Notes: generated from the sequence alone by a model not told the origin. A stretch of DNA of 64,000 nt from Vigna angularis (GCF_016808095.1 NC_068971.1:12970501-13034500), one strand, 5' to 3'; positions 1 to 12,720 are shown, numbered from the stretch's first letter. Numbers and translations: made by a program.

Positions 1-1600
1 TTAAAACTTCGTGGATTGTCTTTTAAAAGCTCCGGAAACTAGAGACAGTTTTGAAAACCACAAAATACAAACTCTACCATAATTAAATATTTTTGTGGTG
101 TATCTAATCAATCTCAACCAATTTTCCACGTGCTTCTTTTAATTTTAATATCAGAAAACTCTTTTATAAAAATCACTGGTAGAAACTAGTTATTTGATCA
201 AGTCATTCTAATTTTGTGCACCTTAGACTCATTTTTCTGTTAGCATGACAATATGTATAAGTAAGCATAAAAGAACTTGTCATTTTTATCTAGTTATACG
301 TATTTGCAAAAGCTTTGAGATTAAGACACAATGAAAGAAAATGTTTTATGCTTAGAAATGTTTCTTTAACATGTAAACAACATTAAATTAGGTTGAAATA
401 TCAAACAAAAGGGAATTTAATTGTGATATCAAAACTTTTGCAAATTTAAGACGATCCATTAAGTTCATTTAAAAGACTTCACATCTAAAATACATTTTTG
501 AAAGTAAAGAAAATAAATATAAAAAATAAAATGTTTTATATTAGTTCATCTTTATCATGTAAATTATGATTATTTTTTAGAAAATTATAAAGTTTCACCA
601 TCAACTGATTATAAATATTTTTTACTCAAGTCGCTACTGGTATATGTTAAGTTTTCTTTTCTAACTAGACTCTCTAATATCATAACACACTTCTAAGAAA
701 TAAGTTTAAGTTTTCTAAGACTAGATACAAAAATGTCAAACAGAAAATGCTTTATGTAGTTACATTTATAGCATTCATCTTGCATTTTCTTACTTGAAAT
801 TTTGTTTTAATCAAACATGACTATTAACCTAACTATTAAAGATGAGTAGGTTTAATTCCTTATCTCCTTAAACATTTTACTATAAATCTATATTTTTTTA
901 GAAAAATAAATAATTGAAGAAATTGGTAGAAAAACCCTTAAAATAGTTGAAGAATTCCTAAGCATGAGTGTCATCTTTCTAAGGTTTAGCATGAGAAGTG
1001 GCTTTTAATACACTAATTTAAAAAAGACTGTCATGTTTATTGAGTGTAATTTGTGCATTTGGGATAAGAATTGGATTTTAAAGAGAAATAAGAATTGGGT
1101 TTTAAAGAGAAAAGAGGCTTCCCACATGGTGGGTGACAACTCAAAAGCTCTCTTTGTGCTTACATCGATCTTCAACTAAGTTTATTTATTATTAATTGTA
1201 TCAACTTTTTCATCTCTTTCATCTATAAGTAGTTAAAGCTTTTTTTTCTAGGGCTTTGATATTGGAAAATACTCTTGCTTATTATCTTGAATTGAGGTAA
1301 ATCATCTAGTGAACCATGTATTTAGATATGATTATGGTTCATTCGTCGTCTTTTAGTCATTGAGCTTAAAACAAGTTTTTTTGTTGCCAAGTTACGGAGG
1401 GGATTAATGCTTAATAAAAGAACCTAGGTTCTTTTCAAATAAGGAGTTATGATTTGGCATAAATTTGACAAAAGATGCTAATGTTGAAATTCAAAGTGTA
1501 TAATTAAGTGTCACATAAGAAAGAATGGTGCTTAGTGAAATTTAACTTCAACACTTAATTTTGTTTGCACAAACTCAATTTGTTAGTTTAGTGCAAAAAC
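1..1600. other. AT-rich intergenic DNA
   Basis: No coding region, RNA gene or clear transposon end is visible here on either strand. The sequence is strongly AT-rich with many short homopolymer runs. Confidence 0.5.
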
Positions 1601-1617
1601 ACATTTTATAACAATTT

Positions 1618-4440
1618 TTTATATCGGTTACAATTCACCAGGTATAAAAAGTGGTATGGTAGCATAATTGTAAATAAAATAATAATTTCTATACTGGTTG
1701 TAATTATAACCCATATAAAAAGTGGATACAATGATATTTTTGTAATAAATAAGAAAACTTTCTATATCCACTAGTAAAAAACGGGACTACTAACGCGCTC
1801 ATTATGGTTCGGTTGGTCAAAAACCGAAGCATAAAATGGAGCGGTGACATTTTTTAAATTATTGGGAAGTATATGCGTCGGTTCTATCTTAACCAAAGCC
1901 ATAAAACCCGCGAAAGATGCCAAGAAAAGACTTTTCAGTTGATAAATATCTCTATTCAGGGTTTTTAGCCTCGGTTATCCTCAAAACCGAGGCCAAAACC
2001 CCCTACTCCAACTGAGAATCCTATCTGCAGTCTGACAAATATCTTTGTGCAAGGTTTTTGGCCTTGGTTACTCTCAGAACCGAGGTCAAAACCCCTCTAC
2101 TCCACTGACATTCCCGCTTTGCACTCTAACGTTTGAACTGACAGACTTTTTGAAACCAAGGCCATATCCTCCTCTCATTAAGTTAGGCAGTTGTAACATT
2201 TAGATTTTCACAAAAGGTAATTAGTTTTGTGCAGGGGTTTTGGCCTCGGTTCTCCTTGGAACCGAGGTAAAAAGGTTCATTAAAATTACAAAAATGTCAT
2301 TTAATATAATTTTTGAATTTTTTTCTGGGTTAGGCCTTGGTTCTAGTAGAGGCTTACTGCCTCGGTTAAAAAACTAACTAAGGTAATAACATGTGTTTAT
2401 GTTTAAATTTCGCGAACAGAGGCATTTTTAAACAGAAGGTCTTCGTTTCAGTTTAAATTGCGTTGATGCTCTCTCTCGCCCTTAGGGTTCTCTCCGTCAA
2501 TGTTTTGTTCTCTTCTTCATTCCTCTGTCGCGGCTTCACAAGAAGGAGGAAGCACCCATCTTCATCTTTTTATTTTCTTCCTATTTTTTTTCGCCTCGCA
2601 GTGAGGGAGGCGCGAACTTCCTTTTCCTCTTCTCCAACTCTGGTTCGTGTTTCGCATGGAGGAAGACTCCCTTTCGCTTCTCGGTGTTGGTTCGTTTTTG
2701 CAGGAAGGGAGGTGACTTCGATAGCTTAGGCGCATCTTTCTTTCTTGTGATGTGGTAGCAGCGGCGCCTCCGCGAGGGTTCGTATTCTGGTGTCTTCGCG
2801 ACGAAGGGAATTCGCCTCTGACTCTAGCACGAAGTTTAGGGTTTCTGACCTCGTACCGATTTGGGATTTTTTTTTTTTTGAATCTAATTCCTGCGTTTTG
2901 AGGCTAGGGTTTTGGATTATGATATGGAAATTTGGGCTTTCTGTACTTGCAAAATTTTCTGGTAATTAGAGTTTTAATTGTTCTGGTTTTGAGAATTTCT
3001 GTTCGAGTTGGGTTTTTTTTTTTAAATTTCATGTAAGAGCTGGTGATTTAAAAAAAATAAATAAAGGGCTTTGACATCGGTTCTAGCCTGAACCGCTGCC
3101 ATAGACCCATGTTATTACCTCAGGTGCAGAAGAACCGAAGCAGAAACCTTGGGCATATTACCTCAATTGGAACCGAGGCCAAAAGTCCCCACTTTTTTAC
3201 CTCACCAGTATAGGTCTCGGTTCGAAAACTGAAGCGTATTTTTAAAAACAATCGTTGTTATTTCCCTTTGTTGCACTAGTGATCAGTTGTAATTATAATT
3301 AGTATAAAAGGTAGTTTCTTATTTTTTTTTATTTACGGACATCAACCTACAAACCCTCCACTTTTGACACCCTAGCTACATAACCACACACACTTCAATC
3401 GTGATTCCTTTTTTCCTTGGTCAAGCCACCTTCGCACAACCATGTCACTAACAGGTCACCACCACAATGACGCTAACTTTGGTGATTGTCTTCACCAGCA
3501 CAAATTCTACTTCTTCTTCTCTCCCTATCTCTCTTCTCTACCCGAAAGTAGTCTCTCGTCATTGTTCCACTCCTTCATCCAACCATGGTCGTCACCCAAA
3601 TGATTACCTCCAGAGCCATCACTGACTAAAAACAATTCTTTAAAAGCTCAAAGTGTAGGGTCCTAGCTTCAGAGTTGGCATTAGATGCAACACTGAAATA
3701 GGTTTGGGTTTGGTTGGTGGGTTGGGGTTCAAAAGTTGGTCGCCCTTCAACCACCTCGGCTTGGTTTTCAACATGGGAATAGGTTGTGGAGTTGGTGTTG
3801 GCTTCGGCTTCGGCCAAGGCTTTAACCACCAAAATATTTTCAAATCTCCACAAAACAATTGTTATTCAGATTTGATTGTATTATTTTTCTTCCTCCCATG
3901 TTCATTGTTCATTATTTAAAGTTGACACCTTTCATTGATTGTTTATGCACAATATTCATATATTAATATCATATGCTTTATTTGATTTGATTTAGTCTAT
4001 GAAGTAACAATCACATGGTTACAAAAGAGAGAATGACAAATTGAGAGTTGGTGTGAAGCATGTAGCACGACAACAAAGTCATATGCCTTCTTCTATGATT
4101 TCAAGCTAGAGTATGCATCTTGGAGTGTTTGTCACTATCTCTCATGCATTTTTTACTGATACCATGTTTGTGGTATATTGTAAGCCTGGGTGGATAAACA
4201 TGTTGAAATTGCTTTTGGTGTCATAAACCTTATAATTACAATGTAACATAATGCCTAACCCTTGTTTCCACTTGAATTCTTGTTTTGTTTCAATTTAGCA
4301 TTTATAATCTTTTTGCCATTGAGGTTTTATTTTAATATGTTTCAATTTAGCATTTACAACCACCTACGCAACCAATTGACATTATAAACGACACAAAAAA
4401 GAGACTTTGTATATCAATTCTAAAACTGGTATAGAAAGTT
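1618..4440. mobile_element. Host element around the CACTA insertion (unclassified, probable TIR transposon)
   Basis: A motif of the form TTTCTATAYYGGTTGTAATTATAACC-GTATAAAA (written with gaps and ambiguity) occurs near 1618, 1686 and 1759 at about 70-bp spacing. The third copy is split by the CACTA element and resumes at 3282. An inverted version (CTGGTATAGAAAG) lies near 4425. Direct repeats at one end and an inverted copy at the other resemble the subterminal repeats of a class II element. Outer ends and a target duplication were not found, so the borders are approximate. Between 3300 and 4380 there is gene-like but non-coding sequence (polypyrimidine tracts, Gly/Phe-codon runs at 3704-3850) that could be captured host DNA. 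Confidence 0.35.
1769..3281. mobile_element. Non-autonomous CACTA (CMC/En-Spm) transposon, 1513 bp
   Basis: The element starts CACTAGTAAAAAA at 1769 and ends TTGCACTAGTG at 3281, giving the CACTA...TAGTG termini of the family. It is flanked by a perfect 3-bp target duplication ATC (1766-1768 and 3282-3284), the length CACTA elements make. Both ends are packed with inverted pairs of CCTCGGTT and AACCGAGG (about 1972-2000, 2050-2090, 2245-2270, 2335-2370, 3075-3230), typical subterminal repeats that can fold into hairpins. No transposase is encoded. The interior (about 2460-2860) is more GC-rich, with CTAGGGTTT motifs like a plant 5' leader, so it may be a captured gene fragment; that part is inference. 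Confidence 0.85.
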
Positions 4441-4578
4441 CAATATTTTCTATACTCTTGTTTCTATTATGATTTTTTCATGATTTTAAGCCTCGTTCTT
4501 TGTTGTAGTATTATTTGTGATTTCAAGCTTCTTACTTTGTGCTCCAATAACGTTGTTGCTCATTCTTTTGACGGTCAC

Positions 4579-5460
4579 CATGGCTACCTCAAATAAAGAC
4601 AATTCTTATGTTCACTTCACTGGCAAGAATTATTTTGCTTGGGAATTTCAATTCAAGATGTATGTCAAAAGGAAAGAATTAAGAGTCACTTAGATGGGAT
4701 AATGTTGTCATCAAAGGAGGAAGTTTCCTACATGAAAGGTAAAATATGCTTAAATTATTTCTTGGGTCCTTAGCATTATTGATCTTAAGTGATCAATAAT
4801 TTGTGCTTTTTTACAATTGCTCAACAAATGTGGAATTATTTGAAGCATATTTACAACTAAGACAATATGACCAAGCATTTTAATTGGACCGAGAGATAGG
4901 CAATTACACCCAAGGTAATTTGTCTATTCAAGAGTGTTATTATAGTTTTCTGAATTTATGGATAGAGCATTCTACCATTTTATATGATGTTATTCCCCAA
5001 ACTTTACTCTTGATTGTTTAAGAAGTCTATGACACTAGTAAGTCTGATCAATTTCTCATGAAACTTCATTTTGAGTTTAAGGTTGTCAAAAGTGTTTTGC
5101 ATAATAAGAGTCTTGTTCCATCTTTAAATACATGTGTTGATGAACTTCTTAGGGAAGAACAACGTTTACTTACCCAAGGATCCATGACTAATCATGTTAC
5201 TCTATTTCAAACCTGCTCTAGTTGCATATGTTGCCCATAATACAAGTAAAAGTCGTTATATGCGACAAGTCCAATACTTTTCTTGCAAAAAATTTGGTCA
5301 TGTTGCTTCTAATTATCATAAAAAAAATTACAATTATTACATGCAATAGAGTCATAAGAAGTTTTGCGATTATTACAAACAACAGGGTCATATCACTGCT
5401 GATTATCCCACACATCCTCCACGACCAACACATGTTAAAAATATTTTTTTAGCTGCATAA
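4579..5460 (+). pseudogene. Copia gag remnant
   Basis: This is the capsid part of the element at 4560-9880. The start ATG at 4579 is followed by the FTGKNYFAWEF block typical of plant copia gag, then a stop after about 40 codons. A further open stretch (5058-5240) and a degenerate nucleic-acid-binding zinc knuckle at 5255-5420 follow in other frames. The reading frame is broken several times, so no functional capsid is expected. Confidence 0.7.
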
Positions 5461-7140
5461 ATATTCTTGGAATATTTTTGAGGTATTTTAGTCTTGTTGT
5501 AGCAAAGTTGAACTCATAAAGGTATGAAAGTAAATTAATTAAAGCTTCAAAACACCTTAAATATAAATCCAAGAATAGAAAATAATCAAAACTATAAAAA
5601 AGTCAACTTAAACATTGCATGAAGAAGGCTAGAAAAGCATGACAAAGTAAAGAAGTTTGGCTAAGTTAAGAAAAGGGAACGGGCAACAAAAGTTGAACCT
5701 TGTAGTTTTCTCTATCTTTTTCCATAAAAAAGGGCTTTGATAATTGATAAATATTTATGATAACAAATAATTTGAGGAAATATTTCATTAGATATTTTAT
5801 TTGATGTAATTAAATAACTACCTTATTTAACTACATTAGTAAATATTAAAAGATAATATTTGTCAAATCTTTTTTAATCTAACAAGATCTTCTTAAATAT
5901 TTTTAGATCTCCACAACAATCAAATATATCTTAAAAATGTTGAATTATTTAAAAGATAATTAAAGGAGATTACATTATCAGAAAAAATATTACAACAATA
6001 GAAAACACATTAAGAAAGCTAATGAAACCTTTGAGGAACCTAATTTCTTTCTCTCCACCATCTTTCACGTTCTATACTCTCTCTTCTTATACTTTTATAT
6101 TTCATGGAGTGTTAAGCCTCTAAGGTTGATTGTGCTGTAATATCTTAACTGAATTTTGAGTTTAGATGATTATGTTTTTTTTGTTCCTTTGATTCTTATT
6201 GTGATTTATTTTTATCTGTGTCTTTTTGTCTCTTGATCAAGTAAAAGTAATGATTTTTTCATTATAGCACATTAGCACGAAGTTAAATCTACATAATATA
6301 ACAATTATGAGTTCTAGGTTTTTAATTTTAATTAAGAAGTTACTTTGATTAATGTTAGAAACTTTCATATGATTGGTTGAACTTTTGACAATAATTGAGA
6401 AGTTACTCTGATTAAAGGTGATTAGAATTAATCAACTTCTTTGGTTAATTATTTTTTTACTAGATATAAAAGGTAAAATAATAGACATGATTAAGCATAC
6501 TAATATTTAATTGAGAAATTACTTTGATTAGATTTGCTATGATTAATCTAAAAAGCTCTTACTTTTGATTGAGAAGTTTCTTTGGTTAAACGTGAAGACG
6601 CCAACAAATTAGTTGGAAATTTACATTGATTAATTTGAAATCTTAGACAAAAAAATCAATAACAATAATCTTTAGAATTAATCAAGAAATTACTTTGGTT
6701 AATTAGTGTTTTACTATATATAAGTGGTAAAATAATAGACATGATTAAAGGTGAAAACTTTGATTAAAATTAATCAAGAAGCTACTATTTAATTAAGAAG
6801 TTACTTTGATTAAATTTGTTATGATTAATCTAAAAACTTCTTGCTTTAGATTGAGAAGCTACTTTGGCTAAAAGTAAGGACACCAATAAATTAATTGAGA
6901 AGTTACATTGATTAGTTTGAAATCTTAGACAATAAATAAATAACAATAATATTAAAAAAACAAATAATGAATAGTGAAATAAACTATTTTCTTTATTATT
7001 ATTTTTATCTTTTTTAATTTTATTTTTTATTACATTTATTCTTTTGTGATATAATCTTTTATTTATCTTTAATTTATGGTATTATTTTTATTATATTAGA
7101 CTAAGCCTTTCACTTTATAGATTACATAAGCACTAATTTG
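5461..7140. mobile_element. Unclassified AT-rich insertion between copia gag and pol
   Basis: About 1.7 kb of sequence with no copia-like translation separates gag (ending near 5457) from pol remnants (resuming near 7145). It contains a pyrimidine-rich, LTR-like stretch at 6050-6150 and a long tandem duplication (separate entry). Its own termini or target duplication could not be identified, so it could be an inserted element or diverged internal sequence. Confidence 0.35.
6421..6960. repeat. Diverged 254-282 bp tandem duplication built on a short A/T motif
   Basis: The block around AATAATAGACATGATTA at 6477 recurs at 6731 (offset 254). The downstream block TTGAAATCTTAGACAA at about 6636 recurs at about 6918 (offset 282), so the second copy holds roughly 28 extra bases. 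Both copies are themselves made of repeats of GAGAAGTTACTTTGATTAA, which also occur from 6340 to 6420. Confidence 0.8.
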
Positions 7141-7688
7141 TTAGAAATCAATTTCGTGTTTGTTGGGAAATGACTTTTGACTTTACCCATTCTGTTTTGC
7201 TAGCTACTATCTTAGCAATACTGAAGTTGTTATAGTTTATTAGTATTAATTTGATTGCATCAATGACACTATTATCAAATTTGATGATGAAGGAGCCTAA
7301 AGTGGGATAATTATTTATGCTCAAATTTCTTTATAATAATTTATCTTTTGCTTTTAATAATGTTTTGAATCTCTATGAGGTTTGGCATAGATAATTGGGT
7401 CATCTAAATTTTATTATTTTGTCTCACTTGTTTAGAACTGGATTGTTGGGAAATAAAAAAATTTTCCTTGTACACCTATTTTTTGTTCTGTTTGGAAATT
7501 GTTTAAAAGTAAAATGCTTCTTATTCCAACTAGTATTCATCGTGCTTCGTCTTGCTTTGAAATAATTCATAATGATGTTTAGAGTATGTCATTTATTGCT
7601 TTTCATGCTCCTTATAAACATTTTGTCACATCATTTCTTTTGTCTTTCTTAAAACTCGCATTAATTATAATATTTTACATACTATTAT

Positions 7689-9640
7689 ATGTGTATGTTT
7701 TTTCATTTTCCTTTTCTTAAAAGGCATAAGCTTGGGGCACACTCAGTCCAGTGTGCTTTTTTGGGGTATAGTCCCTTTCATAAGGATCTTTTGTGTTATG
7801 ATACTTCTAATCATCATTTTCAGATGTCCAAGAATTTGACATTTTTTATAGCCAATTTGTGTTTCCTTGTCTTTCTCCTATATCAAATGATGTTGTTATT
7901 CTTCCCATCTTTTCTACATTATCCCTATCTATATAACTTTTCCAACCTGGCTTCACAAGTTAGGAGAACGTCATCAACAAGTTTCCACTTTCCCTTTTAA
8001 CTATGATCCGTTACATGTGTCTGTACCAGTTGAACCACGAGGATCTAGTATAATATCTCCAGCTTTTGATAGGTATTCTTTAGATAAGTATGCTTCTTCT
8101 CATACTTCTCTAGCAAGTTCTCTTTCTAGAACATTTGTTCATACTTGTTACTCAGTATTTTTTAATAATATACGTTGGGTAAAAGTAATGAATGATGAAC
8201 TTCAAGCTTTACAAGAAAACTTTACATGGGATATTGATTCTTGCCCTCTAATATCAAACCCATAGGTTGCAAATGGGTGTATTTTGTGAAATTAAATTCT
8301 TATGGTTCTCTTAATCATTATAGGGCAAGATTAGTTTCCTTAGGAAACATATAGGAATATGACATTGATTATGATGAGACATTTACACTTGTTGCCAAAA
8401 TGACAACTTTAAGAACTTCCCTTTTTATAGCCACCTCTAAGGGTTGGTCCTTTCATCAAATAGGTGTGAAGAATGTGTTTTTTCATGTGAGTTGATTGAA
8501 CATATTTACATGTTTCCTCCTTAAGGCCTTTTCTCTTCATCTACAGACATGTGCAAGCTCAATCATTCTTTATATGGTCTGAAGCAGGCTCCCCGAGCAT
8601 GGTAGGACATGTTTTGTTCCACTCTCCTTAGGTTCTCCTTTACATGGAGTAAATATGATTCCTCTTTGTTCATCCATTGCACACTAACAAGCATTGTTCT
8701 TCTATTTCTTTATGTTGATGATATGGTTATTATTGGCTCTAATCAAGCATCCATCAAGAAACTTAAACAACAATTACAAGCTTTATTTCATATGAAAGAT
8801 CTTATACACTTGTACCATTTCCTTGGCCTTAAAGTTCAATCCACCTTCAATGGTACATTTCTCCATCAACACAAGTATACGACATATCTCATTTATATAG
8901 TTAGCCTTTAATCAGCTACTTTGGTGGATACTCCTCTTGAAGTTAATTTTAAATATCATTATGATGAGGGTGACCTTTTGCTTGATCCTTTATTATACCA
9001 ACAATTAGTAGGTAATCTTAATTACTTGGCCATTACATGCCTTGACATCTCCTTTGTTGTTCAGCTAGTGAATCAATTCATGAACTCTCATCACCATCTC
9101 CATTTGGCAATATTTCATCACATAATTCGTTATTTGAAAGGTACCTCCTAACAAGGCTTATTTTTTTCCCATTGGCACACCTCCTAAATAATTGCTTATA
9201 GTGATGCCGATTGAGCTGGTTGTCCTGACATTTATTGATCAGTCACTAGTTGGTGCATGTTTCTAGGTTCTTCATTGATCTCATGGAAAAATAAGAAGTA
9301 ACCATCTATATCTAAATCATCTACTGATTTGGGTAACGTGCCACATCTACTACTTGTTCTGAAATAATTTGGCTTTATAGTCTTTTGGTTTAACATTGGT
9401 TTCCTCAACACGATCTAACATCTCTTTCTGTTGACAATACAAGTATCATTCAGATTATTACAAATCTAGTGTTTCATTAGCACACCAAACATATTGAAGC
9501 ATGTTGTCACTTTATTTGTGAAGCTTATGATGATCATGTTATTTTACTCCCTCGTGTCACTACTCAGCTTTAAGTTGCGGATATTCTTACCAAGGTTGTT
9601 CCTCACCTGTGTCATCAGTTTCTTGCTAGCAAATTGATGT
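7689..9640 (+). pseudogene. Copia pol remnant (integrase tail, reverse transcriptase, RNase H)
   Basis: Open segments 7689-8000, 8017-8265, 8609-8911 and 8921-9151 follow each other in different frames. They match, in order, the end of copia integrase (KCxFLGYSPxHK-like), the start of RVT_2 (WVKVMNDELQALQENFTW, then GCKWVY), the catalytic YVDD block with LGLKVQ downstream, and the linker to RNase H (QLVGNLNYLAITCLDISF). RNase H pieces (YSDADW-like, then TKHIEACCHFI, then VADILTK) follow to about 9600. Multiple stops and frameshifts make it non-functional. Confidence 0.85.
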
Positions 9641-9671
9641 TGCTTGACTAGCCCCATCAATTTGAGGGGGG

Positions 9672-9873
9672 TGTAAATCATGAATTAATTTGTCTCCTTA
9701 AATATTTTGATATGGTTTCTTAAGAATAAGCTACGAAATTCATAGATTAATTTGTTCTTCCTAATTTTAGACTATAGAATATTTTGTAATTATGAGTAAT
9801 AATTATTATAAATATTACAAACATTATTTATAGCGTGAATAACAATAGTGAAAATGTATCAAGCCATTTTTCA
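9672..9873 (+). repeat. Candidate 3' LTR of the 4.5-9.9 kb copia element
   Basis: The sequence starts TGTAAATC directly after the polypurine tract and could end at the TTTTCA near 9873. Without a matching 5' LTR the end is a guess. Confidence 0.4.
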
Positions 9874-9899
9874 TGTACCTAGAATGCCATATGTCAATT

Positions 9900-9967
9900 A
9901 TTATTAAACAACATCTTTCCTATTATGAGTCTCATTATTAAACAACATCTTTCCTATTATGAGTCTC
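9900..9967. repeat. Perfect 34-bp tandem duplication
   Basis: Unit ATTATTAAACAACATC...GAGTCTC occurs at 9900-9933 and again, base for base, at 9934-9967. Perfect identity suggests a recent slippage or duplication event. Confidence 0.9.
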
Positions 9968-11090
9968 ATCTGCCATTCTGGAACATGAGGTTTTCTTGTA
10001 GTGAAGGTTTCTTCATGTATGGCTTAGCACCAAAATCGCTGATTAGCAGCATGACTCATATTTAAATTTTTGTAAATCGCCTTATGGGACTCAACATCAA
10101 CTTTGGGGCTCATTGTCATCTTCTTAATTTCCTTCATTTTAATTGCAAAACAGTACAAACATGTCAATTTTCACATTTTATAACTTTTCTACTCCTCATT
10201 GTGTAATTGAATGCAAAATGGGTTGTTTTATTAAGTTTTATGTCAAATTCATACAAGATAAGTGCCTAAAAGATATATAATTATAAGTAAACTAGACACA
10301 CTTTGATTTTTTATTTTGAAGTTATTTAACTTTTATGTTCTTTACTCTAATATCCCTAATGCATTTACTTTTGTCATCAGTTGCAATCAAACATAAACAT
10401 ATTGTATTTTATGGTTTAATACATTATTCTTCATTATATGTATTTCTCGATATTATAAATGATTTTGAAAGCTCGTAATTAAAATTGTCTGTCACAATAA
10501 AAATAGTTTGTTATAATCAAGTTGAGCAAATCCCTCTTTATAATTTTGAATAGTGCAACAATATTTAGAAATCATCTTAAAGAGAATCAGTAATTAATTT
10601 TATCATAATAAGTAGAAGGATTATCTATCTTTATGAATAAACCTTTCCCATTAACAAAATATGTCTCATAACATATCATAATTACCATGAGTTACAATCT
10701 ACTCTAACCACACTTTTGTATTAAATAATTTTAAAATAAGCAAGATAATATAACTTTCGACAACATTGTCAAGAAAACATATTAAACAAAGAGCTATAAG
10801 TTACTATGTGGTATGAAATTACATGATGTATACGGAAAGAAAAAAACATATGTGGTGATATACTTTTAAGTTTACTATTACTATTTATGTTTTCTTTATT
10901 GCATGAGTAATTTTGGTTTAACAAGTGTTATAATTAAGCAAAAATGTTATTGATGTGAATTTGTTTTATTTATTGATATTTTTATTATTCGTTACATGTT
11001 ATAGTGAGAAAATTGATATTTCTTATATATTATTATGTATTATATATTATTTTCTAAAACGAAATGAGTAATTAAATGAAATGAATAATA
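9968..11090. other. AT-rich intergenic DNA
   Basis: No coding potential, RNA gene or transposon end was recognised between the copia remnant and the gypsy LTR. Confidence 0.5.
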
Positions 11091-11546
11091 TGCCCTATGA
11101 TTGTCGATCAGTGATTGATTGGGCGGTCAAGTTCCTCACATTCTTAGTTAGTTATCAAAAACTGGACAGTCTTTATTAAAGAGTATGTACCCGATCATAA
11201 GTCACCCAATGGTTGACCAGGGATGCAAATTAAACACATTTATAAGTAAAGTATGTTTATCGACTATTGGGTCGTGATTAGGCCGATGTTAATTGAAAGC
11301 TCATTCTGAAACTTATAAATACAAGTTTAAGCTAAGGAGGTAGATGATTACATTTATAGCACTATTGAGAAATGATTATGATCACCGAACAATCATCTAT
11401 TAACTTAAGCATCGAAGTGCCTTTTGTAGGTAACCCCCACACGGTACCATGGAGTGTTGGAGTAAAGACTTGGGTTTCTAAACAACTGAAAGGTTGTTTG
11501 GAGTTTAGTGTTGAAGACAATTGACCTCGACCCCACTGTTGAAACA
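11091..11546 (+). repeat. 5' LTR of the gypsy element
   Basis: It aligns throughout with 15756-16201. Shared landmarks are GATCAGTG, CTTTATT, GGTTGA, GACGATGTTAATTGAAAG-like (GCCGATGTTAATTGAAAG here), CTTATAAATACAAGTTTAA and GACAATTGAC. It starts TG and ends CA. The TATAAATA near 11313 is a plausible promoter TATA box. Confidence 0.8.
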
Positions 11547-11589
11547 TTTTAGCGCCCACCGTGGGACCCGAGAATACTGAGTAACACCC

Positions 11590-12720
11590 TAATGGTGAAC
11601 ACAAGGAATATGGTGCAAGGAGGATAAGAGAACCACCAAGACCCAATGGAGATTACTAGAATGTTATAGCAATAAATGTTGGACATGCAGAATAGGCATG
11701 AAGAAGAGCTGACGACCTTGAAAGCCGAACATGTGGCTACTCGGCAAGAGCAGACCGCCCAGCATTCCACCCGTGGAACGGTTAATCGCCTTACCCCGGC
11801 TAAGGCTGAAGAAAACACCAATCTCGTGTAGAGGCAAGAACGAGAGCGGGTAAAGAGCATTACTTCGTGTAGACGGTGAACACAATTGGCCTATTGTCGT
11901 TCGTTAGTGCCATCATGGAGACGCACATCCTCGAACAGTTGGTTTTGCCAACTTTCAACATGTATGATGGATAATCAAATCCATATGACCACATGAAGAT
12001 GTTTATAAACCATATGGCTTTTCACACTACCAATGACACAATTTGGTGTAGAGCTTTCTCCTTATCTCTTCAAGGAGAAGCACTAGAATGGTTTAACTCT
12101 TTACAACTCAACTCTATGGAGAATTTCAACATCTGCATGTTATTCGGTTAGTAGTTTACGGCAAGCCGGGTAAAGGACCTAACAACCCTAGCCTTGATGA
12201 GTATGAAGCAAGAGAAGGAAAAATAGTTGCGGGCTTTCATGAGACATTATAGGCAAATCGTTCGACGAATTAAGGATTTGTATCATGACTTCGCCCTACA
12301 ACATGTCGTGACGACCCTAAAGCTAGGGTTGTTTGCCGATAGTTTATGTCAAAATTCGCTCAAGTTAGTGGAGGAGTTGAGAAAGCGGGCGGTCGAGGAT
12401 ATGAGGATGGAAGACATGCGAGAGTTTTGAAGGAAGCAGTATGAGGAGGCTGCCAACAGTGAGAAGAAAGAGTTGAAGAAGCCAAGCAACAACAATAACA
12501 AGCCGAGTGGCTCGTGCCCTAAGGACCTCCCACGTGGTCCACGTTTCCATTAGTGTACCTCGCTTAATGCACCACGAGCGAAGATTTTGCAAGAAGTCCT
12601 GAGTGCGGATCTGATCCCTGCTCCCAAGAGAAGACCAACCCCTCCTGGAGTCGATGACAATAAACATTGATTATATTATAAGAACATGAGACACAACATC
12701 GATGAGTATGTGACCCTAAA
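11590..12720 (+). pseudogene. Ty3/gypsy gag remnant
   Basis: Pieces in several frames match plant gypsy gag (Retrotrans_gag, PF03732). They include ILEQLVLPTFNMYDG near 11930, CRAFSLSLQGEALEWF at about 12050 (a hallmark of the domain), then FMRHYRQIV...IKDLYHDFALQHV at 12233-12305. A segment like the gag-protease linker (YTPLNAPRAKIL-like) follows near 12555-12590. Stops (for example near 11612, 11970, 12150) break the frame. Confidence 0.75.

Larger units (their letters stand above)
4560..9880 (+). mobile_element. Degenerate Ty1/copia retrotransposon, 5' LTR missing
   Basis: Copia domains occur in canonical order on the + strand, riddled with stops and frameshifts. They are: gag start at about 4579 (FTGKNYFAWEFQFKMY); a degenerate zinc-knuckle region at 5225-5457 (CKKFGHVASNYH); GAG-pre-integrase remnants near 7380-7560; post-integrase FLGYSPFHK at 7760; reverse transcriptase 8150-9150 with the YVDDMVIIG active-site motif at about 8709; RNase H near 9195-9640. 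A polypurine tract (GAGGGGGG) lies at 9664-9671 and a candidate 3' LTR starts TGTAAATC at 9672. Most of the protease and integrase core is missing. No matching 5' LTR or tRNA-Met primer site is visible upstream of 4579. Confidence 0.85.

Noticed and set aside
3626..3919. Small frames on both strands with Gly/Phe or Pro/Thr repeats
   Set aside because: Simple-sequence composition (GGTTTGG-type) with no recognisable domain or splice context.
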